The notes beneath the pieces were generated by a model. That model saw only the letters and a list, made by a program, of their open reading frames with translations. It searched no databases and was not told the origin of the DNA. A stretch of DNA of 64,000 bases, taken from NCBI GenBank assembly GCA_015657535.1, contig JADHZB010000262.1, positions 62,001-126,000 on the forward strand. The letters are read 5' to 3'. Below, one piece after another: positions 1 to 13,493 of this stretch. The translations under genes were made by a program, and so were the position numbers. Source of the stretch: Nephromyces sp. MM_2019 (Eukaryota; Apicomplexa; Aconoidasida; Nephromycida). The number at the start of each line of letters is the position of its first letter. The stretch's first letter is position 1.

Positions 1-378
1 CCAGCCATGGACAATTGCAGAGCTATGCCAATCGTTATTAATTATAGCGTAAGTTTTATAGTGTTATTTAACAAATGCCCTTCATCTTTATGAAGCTTGT
101 ATGACTAAATCTTTTCTTCCTACATCGTTCGAATTTCATATCCACCTTTCCTTGACGTCATATTCATTTTATATGAATCATGCTTATTCTAAAAAATTTG
201 ATGGGATATTTTTTTACTCATCAAACTTCTCAAATATATCCAGATTATCTAAATTGATAATATCCAACCTTCTACCATTTTATCTTTCGACACATCTTAT
301 CAAGATTATAATCACCAATATGATACAACCTTAACCCATAATATCTTCTTACTACAAACATCTATACAAATCAATGCT
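1..378. other. left edge, possible 3' end of an upstream gene
   Basis: No complete gene is visible. Bases 2-52 read open in one + strand frame and end in TAA, so they could be the last codons of a gene that begins to the left, but a GTAAGT donor-like site at about 50 allows another reading. A 77-codon ORF at 101-334 is A/T-driven and has no recognisable motif. The rest is presumably the 5' flank of the gene starting at 379. Confidence 0.25.
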
Positions 379-1482
379 ATGACAAAACATAATTACAATA
401 TTGGACTTTACAGACACTACCTAGCTCTAACAAGTATGTGCTGGGGACTTGGTTTATCATGTGAAGATTTCGAAGATTTGGGAAGTGATGATTTATGTCC
501 TGAAAATCCTGATGAGTTTGATGAGTCTGAGAGCTTATCACCTTCAGTCTATGACGATGTCAATTCTGATGCAGATATGAGCACTACAAGGCATGAAAGT
601 GACACAGCCATTTCCTCATCAACTTTCCAAAGGAATGATGATTATTCACAATCTCTCAACCACAAAATAGAGACAGAAAAATACTTACTCAGTTCACAAT
701 TGCTTCCCTGTAATTCACATAGAGACACTTCAAATTATGGCTTGAAAGACTTAAAACAAACAATACTTACGCCTATGAACCCATCACAACTTGATGGTAT
801 TGTTAATCAAAATAGTAATGGCTATATCAAACCATCAAATAATAGGTCCGAAAGTAATGCCTCATATACACCCTCTGAACGACGTAACTTACATACAGGG
901 AAAAATAAGAATCAAATGGAGCTAAATGAAAATGGTTTGAAGATATATATATCTTTTGTTTTATCTTTATCTAGTTGTCTACTTGAGGCAATATTTTATC
1001 ACGAATAGATTTTTATCAATCATGAAATAATATATATTTAGCACCTTATCCCGACATCTGTAAGGATTTATAAGATCTGTTGCATCACACACACCATTAT
1101 ATATATATATCAGGTACATCAGAAATTATTGATGATCGAACAAGCCGTGAAAAAATCGACTTCGAGTGTGTAGAGCAATTCAAGGAAATGTTAACACTTC
1201 TTGAAAGTCTGAAATTAGATTCCAGTGAAATGGAAAACTATGCCATTAGAGTTAAAAGGAAAGAAGTTGGTAAGCCTATATTCCCTTTTACATACTTTTT
1301 TTACTATTCAATTTTATATCTTACCATATATAAATGCGTGAAATATACAACCAGATCAATCTGCATTAAAGGATGTAATGAACCAAGCACCCAGATTAAA
1401 AACAGCTTATACAGATCAGTTTAGGAGCGATGACACTGAATATGAAAATTTCCAGTACAAACGGTTCACCAAAAAATGTTAG
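379..1482 (+). CDS. unrecognised acidic-N-terminus protein, 3 exons, 279 aa
   Basis: Exons 379-934, 1114-1269 and 1355-1482 join in frame through two canonical introns and end in TAG. The first third is rich in Asp, Glu and Ser (residues about 28-80) and looks disordered. The last two exons encode a predicted helical, charged region (around EMLTLLESLKL and then ALKDVMNQAPRLKTAY) ending with YKRFTKKC. I do not recognise the family. The C-terminal part has the look of a conserved helical domain because its base composition and codon use are clearly less A/T-driven than the introns. The start is the first ATG in the open frame, with no upstream in-frame exon that I could support. It is followed after about 100 bp by another + strand gene. 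Confidence 0.6.
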
Positions 1483-1588
1483 AATTTGCTTTATTAACCA
1501 TTTCATAAAGATAGTAAAAATATCAATACAATTTTTTTAATCATTTACTATTAAATTATTCAAATAATTTTTTAAAACCATTCCATTC

Positions 1589-2710
1589 ATGTCGAAGATA
1601 AGGAATTCGCTTATTAAAGCCTTTACCAATTTTATTTTTACAGTAACTCGCTTGAGAAGCTACACACTTGATGATAATTGTATCCTCATTCTGGATCGCT
1701 ACTATCCTAACTCTTCAACCCTACTCTGCAATGAAATTGAATATCTTACAAGCATGAATTACCAGAGGTCTAATCTTACATTACTTTTCATTATTACTAT
1801 CAATGATTGATATAAAATTTTGGGGGAGGGTTATTAGATATACGTTGCTCACAAAATTCATACACATATATTTGTGTATAGTATAATTATCTTGTTTACA
1901 ACACTAATATATATATATATATATCATGTTTAATTTAGTTTTGGTGGAGTGCCTGTTGAGACAACCAAGCCACTTATTCATGCAGTTTGGAATTATTCAC
2001 AGAGACTATTTGGGATACAATGTGATGAATTTAATTACCACTTAGTAAGGATATTTACACACTATCTTTATATAGCAACGAAAATAGAAATTACATTGTC
2101 TTTATATTAAGGTCAATAGGTTCATGACACTTGGCCAAAAAGTCTTTGTTAAGAAACTACTTTGCTTCCCTGAACGGCTTATTTATAACGATTTTTTTTA
2201 TCTCAAATCTATACTTAAGGTTAGCCTATATTTCAATTATAGATATATAAATAATGATATTAATGTTAAGTAGTTGGGTTATGATATATTCCCTTATTAT
2301 ATTATGATTCTTAATCTCCTCACATTCTTTTTTTAGCTTGAAGACGTCATCCACTACATGTATCTTGCTTGCCAAGGTATGAAATACATATACACATTAA
2401 ATATACGGTTATAATTACTTCACTGATTGAATTTTCATTCCTGTCTTAAGCTAACCAACAAATGGACACCTAATTTCCATGAAACTTACATCTAACCAAT
2501 AACTATTTATGACTTGAAAGCTGAATCAATTAAGTTATTAAAAATTGCACAGATCTTGTGCTACTATACTTTTATTCCCTTTTCAATTTTGTAGCCACTC
2601 ATCATGACTAAATATCGTAAACCTATCTATACATTTTTTATCTTATTTTAGCTCGAAAAATGGCTACACTCTCGCTAGCTCTACACACTCTAGCAGACTC
2701 AATGTGCTAA
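1589..2710 (+). CDS. unrecognised small protein, 5 exons, 163 aa
   Basis: Exons 1589-1767, 1939-2044, 2112-2219, 2337-2376 and 2652-2710 join in frame. The middle exons read as a compact folded protein (FGGVPVETTKPLIHAVWNY, then VNRFMTLGQKVFVKKLLCF). The first exon is the least certain because it relies on a weak AG|GTCTAA donor. The last exon could instead be 2451-2473, which splices in the same phase and gives a shorter tail ending QQMDT. I prefer 2652-2710 because it follows a strong pyrimidine tract and encodes a helical segment (ATLSLALHTLADSMC) richer in G+C than its surroundings. No family recognised. Confidence 0.5.
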
Positions 2711-3226
2711 CTATTGTCGCACAGAAAGTGTGTACAACGAATTAAAGTTTTCACACTTTAATTTATATATTACACTTGGTTCAATATTCACACTAACACA
2801 GTTTGTGCCAAATATTTAAACTAATTTATTATGCATAAGCCCTTAACTTGGATTAATTTGTCATTTTATATCTAGCAGGTCTGAACTCGCTTATTTTTAT
2901 CACTTTTTTGGTACAATTTTTAAACCTTATATTTTTTTCCATAAATAAAATACATATAATTCTCTTTTTTTCCCTCCTATATTGCTATCACTATAAACTA
3001 CAATCGAATATGATATACCCTCAATGAGCCGTTTTTTAATAGGCTAATTATGAAACACTTGTTTATTTATAAATTGTTTTAAATCTGTTTTATTGCAAGA
3101 AATGAGACCTGATATTAATATTATTAAAGTAACCTCTTTGGCCAACAATAATAACTATAAATTAGTTAGAATACATTCTAAATACTTTGTCTGTACTGGA
3201 TTTGTGTGTGAAATAAAAAATTTAGA
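2711..3226. other. convergent intergenic region
   Basis: A+T-rich sequence between the 3' ends of a + strand gene and a - strand gene. It should hold both 3' untranslated regions. I see no gene or repeat in it. Confidence 0.5.
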
Positions 3227-5113
3227 TTAATTTCTTTGTTTTATATGTATTGGCCATACTTCAACTAAACCTGATGAATTTGGGTAGTCTAAAGAAATCT
3301 GACTCAAGTTTATAAACTCTTTATCTTGACGTGTCTCGTGGGTATTTAAACAATCTTTGTTGTTAGAATTATCAGCTGAATACTTTTGAATCATTCTAAG
3401 ATCTATAAGCTTTTTATTTTGAGAATTACACATTGGATAAATACGATTTTGGTTTGTATGTGTAACTGTGTAGTCATCAAAATAATTACTATTGTTATTC
3501 ATAGAATTTTCTAAAAACTTCGATAAACTATTACATAGTCCGCTTGTAATTTTTTGCATTATATTCACCATACCCTCCATTGAGCGAAGCACCATGTTGG
3601 CTGATTTACCCACTTCAATTGTCAACTGGTTAAAAGTGTGAAAAGATGCAATCGAATATGTGTGTTTTTTAAAAGTTTATACAAAAAATTTTGAAAATTT
3701 ACATGAAGAACATTAACATATATTATTGATTGTGTTTTTATTTTGATTTGCAAATCACTTTAAAACTTTAAACTTATGACACACTGTTTTTACTATTTTA
3801 GCAAAAAGTACACTTCGATTTGTGCAAAAGCAAACATAATTTGTAATTTGATACTTACAAAAAATTAGAGCCAACACACGCAATTTTGAAAACACTAAAC
3901 ATAGTAAAATCGTTTGATACTAAAGCATAAACGTACCGCTTGATACTAATATATAAATGTACCTCATTTGGGAGAATATTTGAATTTTCATCTATTAAGT
4001 GTGCTGGCTTAAATGTCATATATTCAGGCTTCCCTTCAGCCAGAATTTTTTGAATGGCTATAAAATTATTTTTAATATTCTTTGTAGCCATTTCTCGGAA
4101 ATTGGGTTTAACCTTGACCATAAGATTTTTTATATTTATCTAAATTTTAATTTTGCAGTCAATATATTAATTTTAAGCGAAATATGTCATTGTTCGAGTT
4201 AGGAAATCTTAAAAACTCACACAAAAACAAATGTAACTAAGAAGAATAGACACACAAATTCATCTTATATAATTACACAAACACATTAAGCACATGCACA
4301 TGAACACATTTTAATTAAAGACTTATACATATATTTGCTATATATATATACATATAACTATACATAAAAAGTACTCGGACAAAATTGTACACATGCTTAC
4401 ACCTAATACAAACCTGCATAAATACAAAGCCGACTAAATACATATATAATTCTAACCCAAACTCTATACATCCATAGATATTACACAAAAATTCAATAGC
4501 ACACATACACACTTTTGATCTAAAACCACAAATCTAATCGAAAAAGTGAAATAATTTTGTAGCACAGATGCCTCATGTAAGAACTTACGGATAATGTAGC
4601 TGTTTGTGGGTCCCATCCTGCCTCAAGCTCCTCTATCTCTCCAGAATCCAATACAGCAGTTATACCCTTTTCCTAAAATAAAAAATTTAAATAAGTATGA
4701 TATAATCACCTAAAATATACGAGTATAGTTGACTATATATACGTTTAAACAACTCACAAAAGCAAACAAATGTGCATGTAGTTAGAATTACATGCTTTCT
4801 TAAAATAAAAAGTTCAGGTATCTTTATATGATCATACACAGTTTATATATGGCTAGTTGCAAGCTAATGTGCATTTTTAATAGATCTTGTAGAAATTTGT
4901 ATAATTTAATTTTGTATTATTGTTTCTTCAAGCATTTTTGAGCTTTTTACTTATAAGTTGATGTAATACCTGCAACTTTGCATTAAATCCTTCTGGTTTT
5001 AACACAACATTATCGAGTGTTATGGCTCGACCGAAACTCAATTCTTCAATCTTATGGTTAATTGCTAATAATAAACACAAATTTATAACACTTTGTTTAG
5101 GGAATTTTCTCAT
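3227..5113 (-). CDS. unrecognised protein, 4 exons, 267 aa
   Basis: On the - strand, exons 5113-4970, 4672-4589, 4139-3963 and 3625-3227 splice at phase 0 throughout and end in TAA. The N-terminus (MRKFPKQSVINLCLLLAI) is basic and then hydrophobic, so it could be a weak signal peptide or an organelle presequence. Exon 2 is acidic (GEIEELEAGWDPQTATL). Exons 3-4 look helical up to about residue 175, and the remaining 90 residues are Asn/Ser-rich and probably disordered. I do not recognise a family. Phase-0 junctions, canonical splice sites and non-random composition make it a real gene, but its role is unknown. Confidence 0.6.
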
Positions 5114-7693
5114 TTTAGGAAGCTATCTATTCATTATCATTGCGAAATGGATCATATGTAGTTTTTCTGAACATACATAAACTGTTTATTCATAATTTTT
5201 TAAAATTATGAGTATTGTTTTAATAATAATTACATGTCTAATCATATAGGATACATAAAAAGTAGGCATTGCCAACAATTTATGATTAAATTAAATATTT
5301 ACTTGAAATATTCACAACATTACGATTAAATTTATGATGGTTATTGAATGGTCACAAAATTTGTTACTGAATTTATAATTTTTAAGGTGTTTATATCATT
5401 TTATAACAGCTTTTATGATATTTATAAAAGGCACATAATATTTATCATTGAACTTGTTATATGTGTTAATTGTATAAAATGTAAATATAGATAGAGCCTT
5501 TATTGTGCTAGAAAATTAATTTATTCACACTCACACTCACGTTCAGTATATTGCTCCAACACAAAGTTTAATATAAGATCCAATGCACTACTCATGTTTC
5601 CATATATATAATTAAGTTCTTTCTTATAAGTTCCATTATCCTTAATTTATGAGTTTGTTTATTTTCTGACCATTTGTTTACTAACTAACTTCTTACTATT
5701 TGTAAATTTGAAGGGAAATACTAAAATTATTGCAATTATATGCGGCCTATGTTATCTACACAATATTTGTTTTAAGATTGTGTGTACATAAGTTGGTTAT
5801 TGGAAATTGCTGCTTTCTTGTGTATATGAATATATTGTATACATATTACAAACAATTTATTTATATATAAAAATATAAAGGTATAAAAAGATTATATAAC
5901 TGAGGTTCGGTTAAATACAACCTTTGAATTTTTTATCCGACTTGTATATACCTAACATTTATATAAGGTTATAGACTCATAATAACTGGCAGTTTATACA
6001 AAGTTAATAAGTTTTAGGGAAAGCAATGTAAATAATTTTCTGGAAATTTATGTTTTTTGCTATATATGTGTTTTCATAATCCATGCCCATCAAATTAATA
6101 TAAGAAAACTTTTTCTAGTTAAAATTCCTAAAGTTGGAAATTGATCTAACTTTGCTACATAATTTAGGATTGCTTACATACTTTGTGTTGTTTGTGTTAT
6201 ATTTATTTCCTATGGTAGACTTACTATCCATTTACGCATCACCTCATTAATCCATTGAATTAAACTAGTGCGCAAAAAATTCTTGATTGTAGATAAACTT
6301 GAGTACAAGTCACAAAAATGTAAATAATTTGGCACGTTATAATTTAGCCGTAATTTTACACGTTACAATATATTGCAAAGTTCAAGGTTAAGCATTGTTT
6401 ATAATTCACATTCTTATTATTGCATATAAGCTCTGGTAAGTATCGCCGATGTTAATATTGAGTATTAACACAGAGAGATTTATTTTAATCATTTTTATAA
6501 TTTATATACAAACATGAACTCACATTGCGACTTTTAATTGATTTTTTTAGATTAAAAAAGTCAAAATCTGAGCTAACTTTTAAAAAATTGCTTAGTTATT
6601 AGGTCACAAAATAAGTCCCCACATATTTACATATTAGCCATTGGGTACATATAAAAAATCCATGTACGCACATGTTTAATAATTTATGTTTACATATAGG
6701 TATATATATATATATTAATTTAAAGTTATAGGCTGAGATTTGTATTTAAATAATTTAAAGCATGCCAATATTAAAAACATAAAATATCCAAATTAAACAA
6801 ATACTGTTATTATAATGATTTGGTGAGTATATTTATTCTAATAGGGGTTCTAAAGAGTATATATAAACCATAAACTTATGTAGTTTACAATTTTTCATAA
6901 GAACTCTAATATCTCATACACACTAAAACTTCTTTCTCTAAGATACATTTCTACACATAAAAAAGTCCATATATGGATCACTCAAGCTTGAAGATTTGTA
7001 ATAAATTATCAATTTTTAGTTGAAAAAGTGATAGATGTTCAAATCTACCTTAAATACAAAAACGTACACCTATTTCTATATATAATTTGAATCGTGTATT
7101 ATGGTTTTTGGTCAATACATAAATTTATAATTTTCCGAGTGTATAACATTATAAGTTTATTTCCCTTATTAAGAAGTACTATACTACTAGTCAATCATAG
7201 ATTGAAGATAATTTAGTTATATCTTGTTTTTGAATGAAAGTTAAAACTTATCGAAAATATAATTTTCAAATGCAAACAACTTTATTATATCAGAACTTAG
7301 TGATATTTATATTACGGGTTATATATTTAGGCGGTTTTGGAGGTATATGATACTAATTTGAAGTTGTGTGTGTGTGTGTTTGTTTTATGGAAGTATGCCC
7401 AAGGATTGAGTAACCATCCTTATATAAATCAAATTTATCAAAACAAAGATAAGTTTAAGATTTCTACAAAAAATATATTGAATCTCTACACAAACTGATT
7501 TAGAAATCTTATAAAAGCTTATATATAAATAATGTATGTGTGGAAATATGTACTAAATGAGATTAAAAAATATCCGAACGAATACAAAGCATAGAAATGT
7601 TGGCTCAAGGTATTTAATCGGATAAAACATAAATCTAAGCAGCAACAATCTGCTGTGTGTGTGCTATAAAGTGTGTTGTGTATATTCCATTTA
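5114..7693. other. 2.6 kb A+T-rich region without a supportable gene
   Basis: This lies between the 5' end of one - strand gene and the 3' end of COG1. It is very A+T-rich with scattered TA runs and a short (TG)n at about 7363-7380. No ORF with protein-like composition, no tRNA and no clear repeat family was seen. Confidence 0.5.
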
Positions 7694-10600
7694 TCAAAGA
7701 TTTGGGTGATCAGACTTTTTCTTAACAGCTTCTGTCATTCGGCTCTGCATTGATCCCACTCTCTTGCCTATATATGCACCCACATTTTCCATCTGTTTTG
7801 AAATGTCATACACTGAATTGATGTTAATACCAGGTGAGTCTGCTAGGCCTCTAAAATAGTTTGTATTGGGTGAAGATTTCAAGGTGGGTGATGGAGTTGT
7901 AAAAGGCTTTTTTGTAGGGAATTCTATTTTTCTGTCGGGCAATTTTTCCATTTTTAAACTGGGAGGTTGTTGTTCATTCTTCTTACTGAATTTCTCAGAG
8001 ATGAGGCCTGATTTTTAAGAGGAGTTATCAAAGTGTATGTGGTAATATATAATGAAGCAAGAGTATGTAACTTACTTAATTGAGGGGGTATAGGTAGTAG
8101 TGGAGAATCAGTAGGATAGGATGGTTTATTGAGGTTGGTAAATAGATTTTCTGAAGGCTCGTATTGTAGCCAATAGCCATATTGAGGATTCTCTTTAATA
8201 AGAAATGAAAATAAAGTGGAAGAAAATATCATAACCTGAGAAACATTATTCCTATACACAAAATGAGGGTATAAATGTGTGTGTGTAAAGTGTTTTGTTG
8301 GGTTGTGAACATGGCTAGGAGGATATAAATTTGTGTTTGTGCGATATGTACAGTTGGGCCAAAATAATGATAATAAAATCACCGGGGTTTCTTTTAGATT
8401 GTAATCAAATTAATTATTAGTGTTATATAGAGATCATTTAAGTAATCTACTCTAAAGAATTTTTAGCCTCAGTTCGAATTTTAAACAATTCATAAAAGAC
8501 AAAATAATACATAAAAAGGTCAAAAGCCTTTATGAAATGTTACATATTCTTGTAATTATAAGCAAATATTTTCTATATTTATAACTTATTTTCATATATC
8601 TGGGCATAGTCATAAATGATTTAAGTTAAAATACACTTAACAAGGGGTAAATATATCCAGTACATGTGCTTGTCTAATTGTATGTTTGTTTTGCTTGTAA
8701 GTTCTAATCTTTATGAATTATAAATGTATCCAAAAAATAGATAGGTCTAAACTATATTACATAAATCATGGAGCGTGTGTCCTATGTGGTATATAATATG
8801 GGTGAATGCATCATGGAACCTTTGGTGTGTATGTAAGATTACCTGATCATTTCTTGTGCAAGTAATTTGTCTGCAGGATCTGTTAGGAAGTTTTCTAGGA
8901 TATCTTTTTCGAGCTGCTCCAAAGGGTTATTTCTGAGGTGTGTGTCGACTGTACAGTCATATTTATAAAAAATATCTGATAATTTCCTTTGGATTAAATA
9001 GTGTGAACTGTTCATCAGCATACTAGCCAATGATATATCAAACAATAACTGAAATAATAGCAATAAAACATCCCAGCATTTGGAAAATCTTAAATTATAT
9101 TTGTAAATACCTGAAATAATAAGAGGTTTGGGCTTTTGACTCCTCTTAGTTGATTTAATTTTTCTTTGTAAATATAATACAGCTCTCTAGAAATACTTTG
9201 CTTAGTTGCATATATAAGCCTTAAAGGAATGCTGGTGAGCCTACAGCGATGTGTGTGTACACATGTATTTGAGTGGTTTGGGTTGTGGATAGATGTGTAT
9301 AAGAGTGATCGGAGGTGTTGGTGAGAGTGATCTTGACTAGGAACTTGAAGATATTGGTGAAACAGAAATAGTTTGAAACTTTATGTGAAAATGTTAATTG
9401 CATATGAGATGTGTAGAGAAGGTTGATAGGAGTTGCGTTATGTATGGATTTAAATTTGAAACTTTAAACTAAATACTCTATAATTTTCATGGTTGCTCCA
9501 AGTCTACTAGTATTCATGAACCTAAAGTGACGTTATAAACACTTACATCAAATCTGTGTGTAGTCTACTAAATAATTGTGAACAATTCAGTAGCAATCGA
9601 TAGAGCATGGATGTAGCTTGTTCAGGAAAGATAACTCCAGTTATTTGTGGTGTCAAGTTCGTTTCTACTATTTGTATTAACAGCACAAAGGAATAAGTGA
9701 GGGGTGGGATAAGAAAATCTATTTTAAGTGTGGCTATGGGTGTTGGTTACCTAAAATCTTGTTATCCAACTCTCTTGCAATTCGAGAGAGTAATGGTGTG
9801 TTGTATAATAGTATGAACTTGCTAAATGCAAACAAAACATAATCCTCCATAGCATATATAACTTCGCACATCTTGTTTGAAATTTCTTCTTTGGTGTGGG
9901 ACAGACCAAACTTACAAAATCTTTGGAAAAAATTAAGCTTTTCATCTAGTATGTATACACTCGTTCCAGATATGTTGAGAGACTGATTAATCAGGGTAGA
10001 ATGTGTAATAAATATAAATCTTTAAAGTAAGAAATTTCTAATCCATAATATTTCTAGGTGATTAATTTTTGACTCTAAATAGTGGGTATTATCAAACTAT
10101 GTGTAAAGTTGAATAATGATCTTCATAACAAGTTCATGTACTATCTGTGCACACTATACGTGTATATGCTATATATTCAATGTACAATTTGAGTACATTT
10201 GGATATTTACATATGTTCAAAAAAGTCATTTATGGTGAAATATCGTGAATACGTTTACAAATTCTATGTTAAACTGTGTGTGTGAAAAGTTGATGTAAAA
10301 GGGGTCTTTTAATTGATTTTAAAATGGATATATTATATATTTGCGGGGGAAATAAACTTGAGGGAAACTATAATGTATGTACATATGTCTTTATATACAA
10401 TTATGTAAATACCCATTTCTAATATAAAGTTAATAAGATGTTTACCTCGAAATCGTTAAGAAGTCGCTCGATTTTCAATGAATTGATAAATGATTGGGAT
10501 ATCTGAGGCCAAATAAGGGGTTGTTCAGTGTAGTATATCTGTTCATTATTGACATTGTGTGAGGAAAACTTTGGTGACCCATTCTGTTTAAGTGTAGTTA

Positions 10601-13493
10601 TAAAAGATTCTAATAGAATGGTGAGTTGAGTATGTGTGAACTCTAGGGATATTGAATTATCCGGGTGATGTAAAAATTCAAATTCAGAGTGAATAAGTTT
10701 GAAATAGGTGTCCATTCTTTTTTGCCAATCTTTAGAAGGAATATGGATGTGTAAAACATGAACATGAAATGATTACAAAAAAATATGTAACGTGAATTAA
10801 TGTCTAAGTGCATTATGTGTGGTTTTCTTGATAGGGTGATTACCATTAATCATATTGGTTATATGAGTTCCAGATTTAGACTGGAGTCTGCCAGAGTTTT
10901 GCTTATCAAATAGTGATGTCTCGTTTGATATAAGGCCTATGAACCAGGGGATGTCTGTGGCATCTTGTGTCGCTATCAAATAAGTTATTATAAATGTAAT
11001 CTAGGAAATCTAAGGAGCTAAAAAATATGTGTTTAGGCATTGAGCTATTGTGTAGAATAAATAGATTCATTTTATGTGTTAGTTTTAGGTAATAATTATG
11101 CATAGCATAGTTTGTATCAAAATAAGATAAAAACTAGGAAAGTGGGTTCTAAAAGTAGAGATGGGTCTATTAATAAGGGAGAGAATTACATTGAGATAAT
11201 TGAAATCCTTGTGAGGTGTAATTGATGATGTCAGCACATGCAGTGTAAATAGCCCCCTCTAATAAATCGAGTGGATCATCCAACTCTGTCCCACATATCC
11301 GTCTACACATATACTTCCATTGAGTTGCATTTAAGCTGTCTGCTGAATTGGCCTGACCAAATAGATTGATTGCTGAATTTTCTTCTCTAATTTGTGTCAT
11401 TCTTTTCTTCAACTAAGCATTCAATATGCATGCATATGCATATATATATGTCATGTATGTGAGAAGAGAGTTCGTATATAAATTTCGTAAAATTCACTTT
11501 ATGCGCAAGTATATAGATATATGTGTTTAAGGGTATATTTACATACTACTAGTGGAGTTGTTGCATCTTATAGTTTCATATCTAACTCGTAGTGCATAGA
11601 TAGCTTTTAGACAATTTACAGTTGTACGTATATATTATATCCTACAGTATGATATATCAAACTTAAAAAAAATACAAAAATTTAACACCCAAACCATAAA
11701 AATATAAACCTACAATTGCAGAGATAGGTTCATAGCAAGATTAATTTTATTCAAAAGCATGATTTTAAAATATAAACAGGCGTATTGTTGGCCTTATTAT
11801 AGAATATAAAAAATCATAATAGTCAATTAGATTGAATTATTGGGTGATATTTAAGAGAGCTCAAAGCATTATATGTTTTATAACCTCAATCCAAAACAAT
11901 ACCAGACTCCTACAGGAAAATTTGGTGTAGTTATGTGTGAGAAATTTCTTAAACTGCCCAAAAAAATTCTTGGTCCAAGTGTTGATAAATTCATAAATAA
12001 TTTGGCTAAGGAGTTGCCAATCTTGTCCCTGTTGTATCCGTTCTAGATAATCCTTGACGTCATTGACCTGCTTGAGTTTCAACTTGGGTGTGTATGGCCT
12101 CCCTTGCGATTGTTTTCCATCAATGTGCACCTCCCAAGTTGCCAGTCTGCATGCATATTATACATAGAAATAAAAGTGCACATACATATAATTCTACTCA
12201 CGTCTTATCAGCTGAACTGAGGAATGATCCAAAATAGGTTTCAATAAAAGAAACAGAGCTGTTTGAGCTGAAAAGGAATAGGGTACAAAATAGAGTTGCT
12301 TCAAATGTGTAGATAAATTGAGTCAAATGTTTAATGAGTGGTTCCTGTCCCAAAGAGGTAATAGATGTTGAGGTATCACGCACGTTGGGCGAGTCTACCG
12401 ACCAAGCCTCCATAAAATTAACAAATGAATTAAATATGGTTGATAGCGTTGCTCCTCTCAGTACAAAGAAATCACCCAGGTCAAAGGATTGTGTATTGGA
12501 AGCATTGAGGATAAGTAAGACGCTTAGAAAGTCGACAAGGTGAGCAGATGATAGGTTGTTATCACCGATATTATGCATACAGAACGAGTGTATCTGGTTC
12601 GGGCAGCCACAAATCTGTGATAATGACTCTTCAAATAGAGAATGGAGGTCTAAGGCGCTTGTGGGCTCTTTCTTGCTTATGAGTATCTCATAGTATTCCT
12701 TAGGTGTTTTGGCTATCCCCCTTTTGTTAATGTCTGAATTGAAGAGGTCAATTCTCGTTTGCATCTCCCTCAGGAGTGTTTCAAGGGGTGCTTCAACGTT
12801 AAACAAGGTGTTCATTAGTCCAAACAGTATCGGTAGTTTTTGATAGATGAGCTGTATGCATTGCAATGGTTTCCGGGTGTTATACATAAGAGAAGTAATT
12901 TCAGAGGGTAAGTGAATACACTTTTGTATAATAAAGAATTTGAGAAATTGTATGGGAATATATGATGAGTGAAGGGGTATAGTCTTTATGAATTTCATTT
13001 CCAGTAAGACCATAGAGATATGTTGGAGAGCAGCAAATATGTCTAATTTGTCTATGGACATGAGAAGATTCATCCATAACTCCCTCTGTTTGTCATCAGT
13101 AGATTTGGTTGTCACTTCATTGTGTAATTGTGAATGCCTGTGTTTGTCCAGGATCCTGTATATATCACTTAGATAATCCTTAGCAGTTTGTGCGGTGGAT
13201 AATATTACTTCAGAATTCTCCAACATATCATGGATGTAATTTGAAGAGTGTAATACAGCTGAAGAGTGTTTGCCTACAATTACCCTAACTTCCTCTGAGA
13301 GTAGAGAAGCTTTTGAAGCTGTTTTTGTCAAGTAATTGTCGACCTGTTTGACGCTCCCATTCTTGAAGAAATCTTCAATAGAAATAGATCTCAAAGTTCG
13401 ATAATCAGCTGGGGTGGTATATGTTGGTAATGATGTTTCTGTGTATGTCATAGTCTTGGGTGAATATATATTAGCCGTAGAAATATGTACCAT
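7694..13493 (-). CDS. COG1: conserved oligomeric Golgi complex subunit 1 (COG1), about 12 exons, about 1140 aa
   Basis: COG1 is a subunit of the COG tethering complex, which captures retrograde vesicles at the Golgi. Exons on the - strand: 13493-12202, 12146-11885, 11412-11190, 10972-10844, 10729-10446, 9982-9751, 9718-9547, 9195-9111, 9048-8843, a doubtful 8819-8753, 8235-8076 and 8007-7694. The N-terminus carries the Vps51/COG1-type segment (SIEDFFKNGSVKQVDNYL then VRVIVGKHSSAVLHSSNYI, roughly residues 36-95), which aligns with the family pattern of a short F-rich helix, a long helix and a 'VGxxYxDLI..ADxI' stretch. Exon 3 (WKYMCRRI, then a run ending SQGF) matches the 'W..LCRRLL..EGF' region of metazoan COG1, which argues for COG1 over Vps51. 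The length fits human COG1 (about 980) with insertions. The short exon near 8.8 kb would imply a 23 nt intron and needs cDNA proof. The upstream flank is rich in T/G on the + strand. Confidence 0.8.

Noticed and set aside
101..334. 77-codon + strand ORF at the left edge
   Set aside because: Composition is the same as the surrounding A+T-rich DNA and there is no motif or partner exon.
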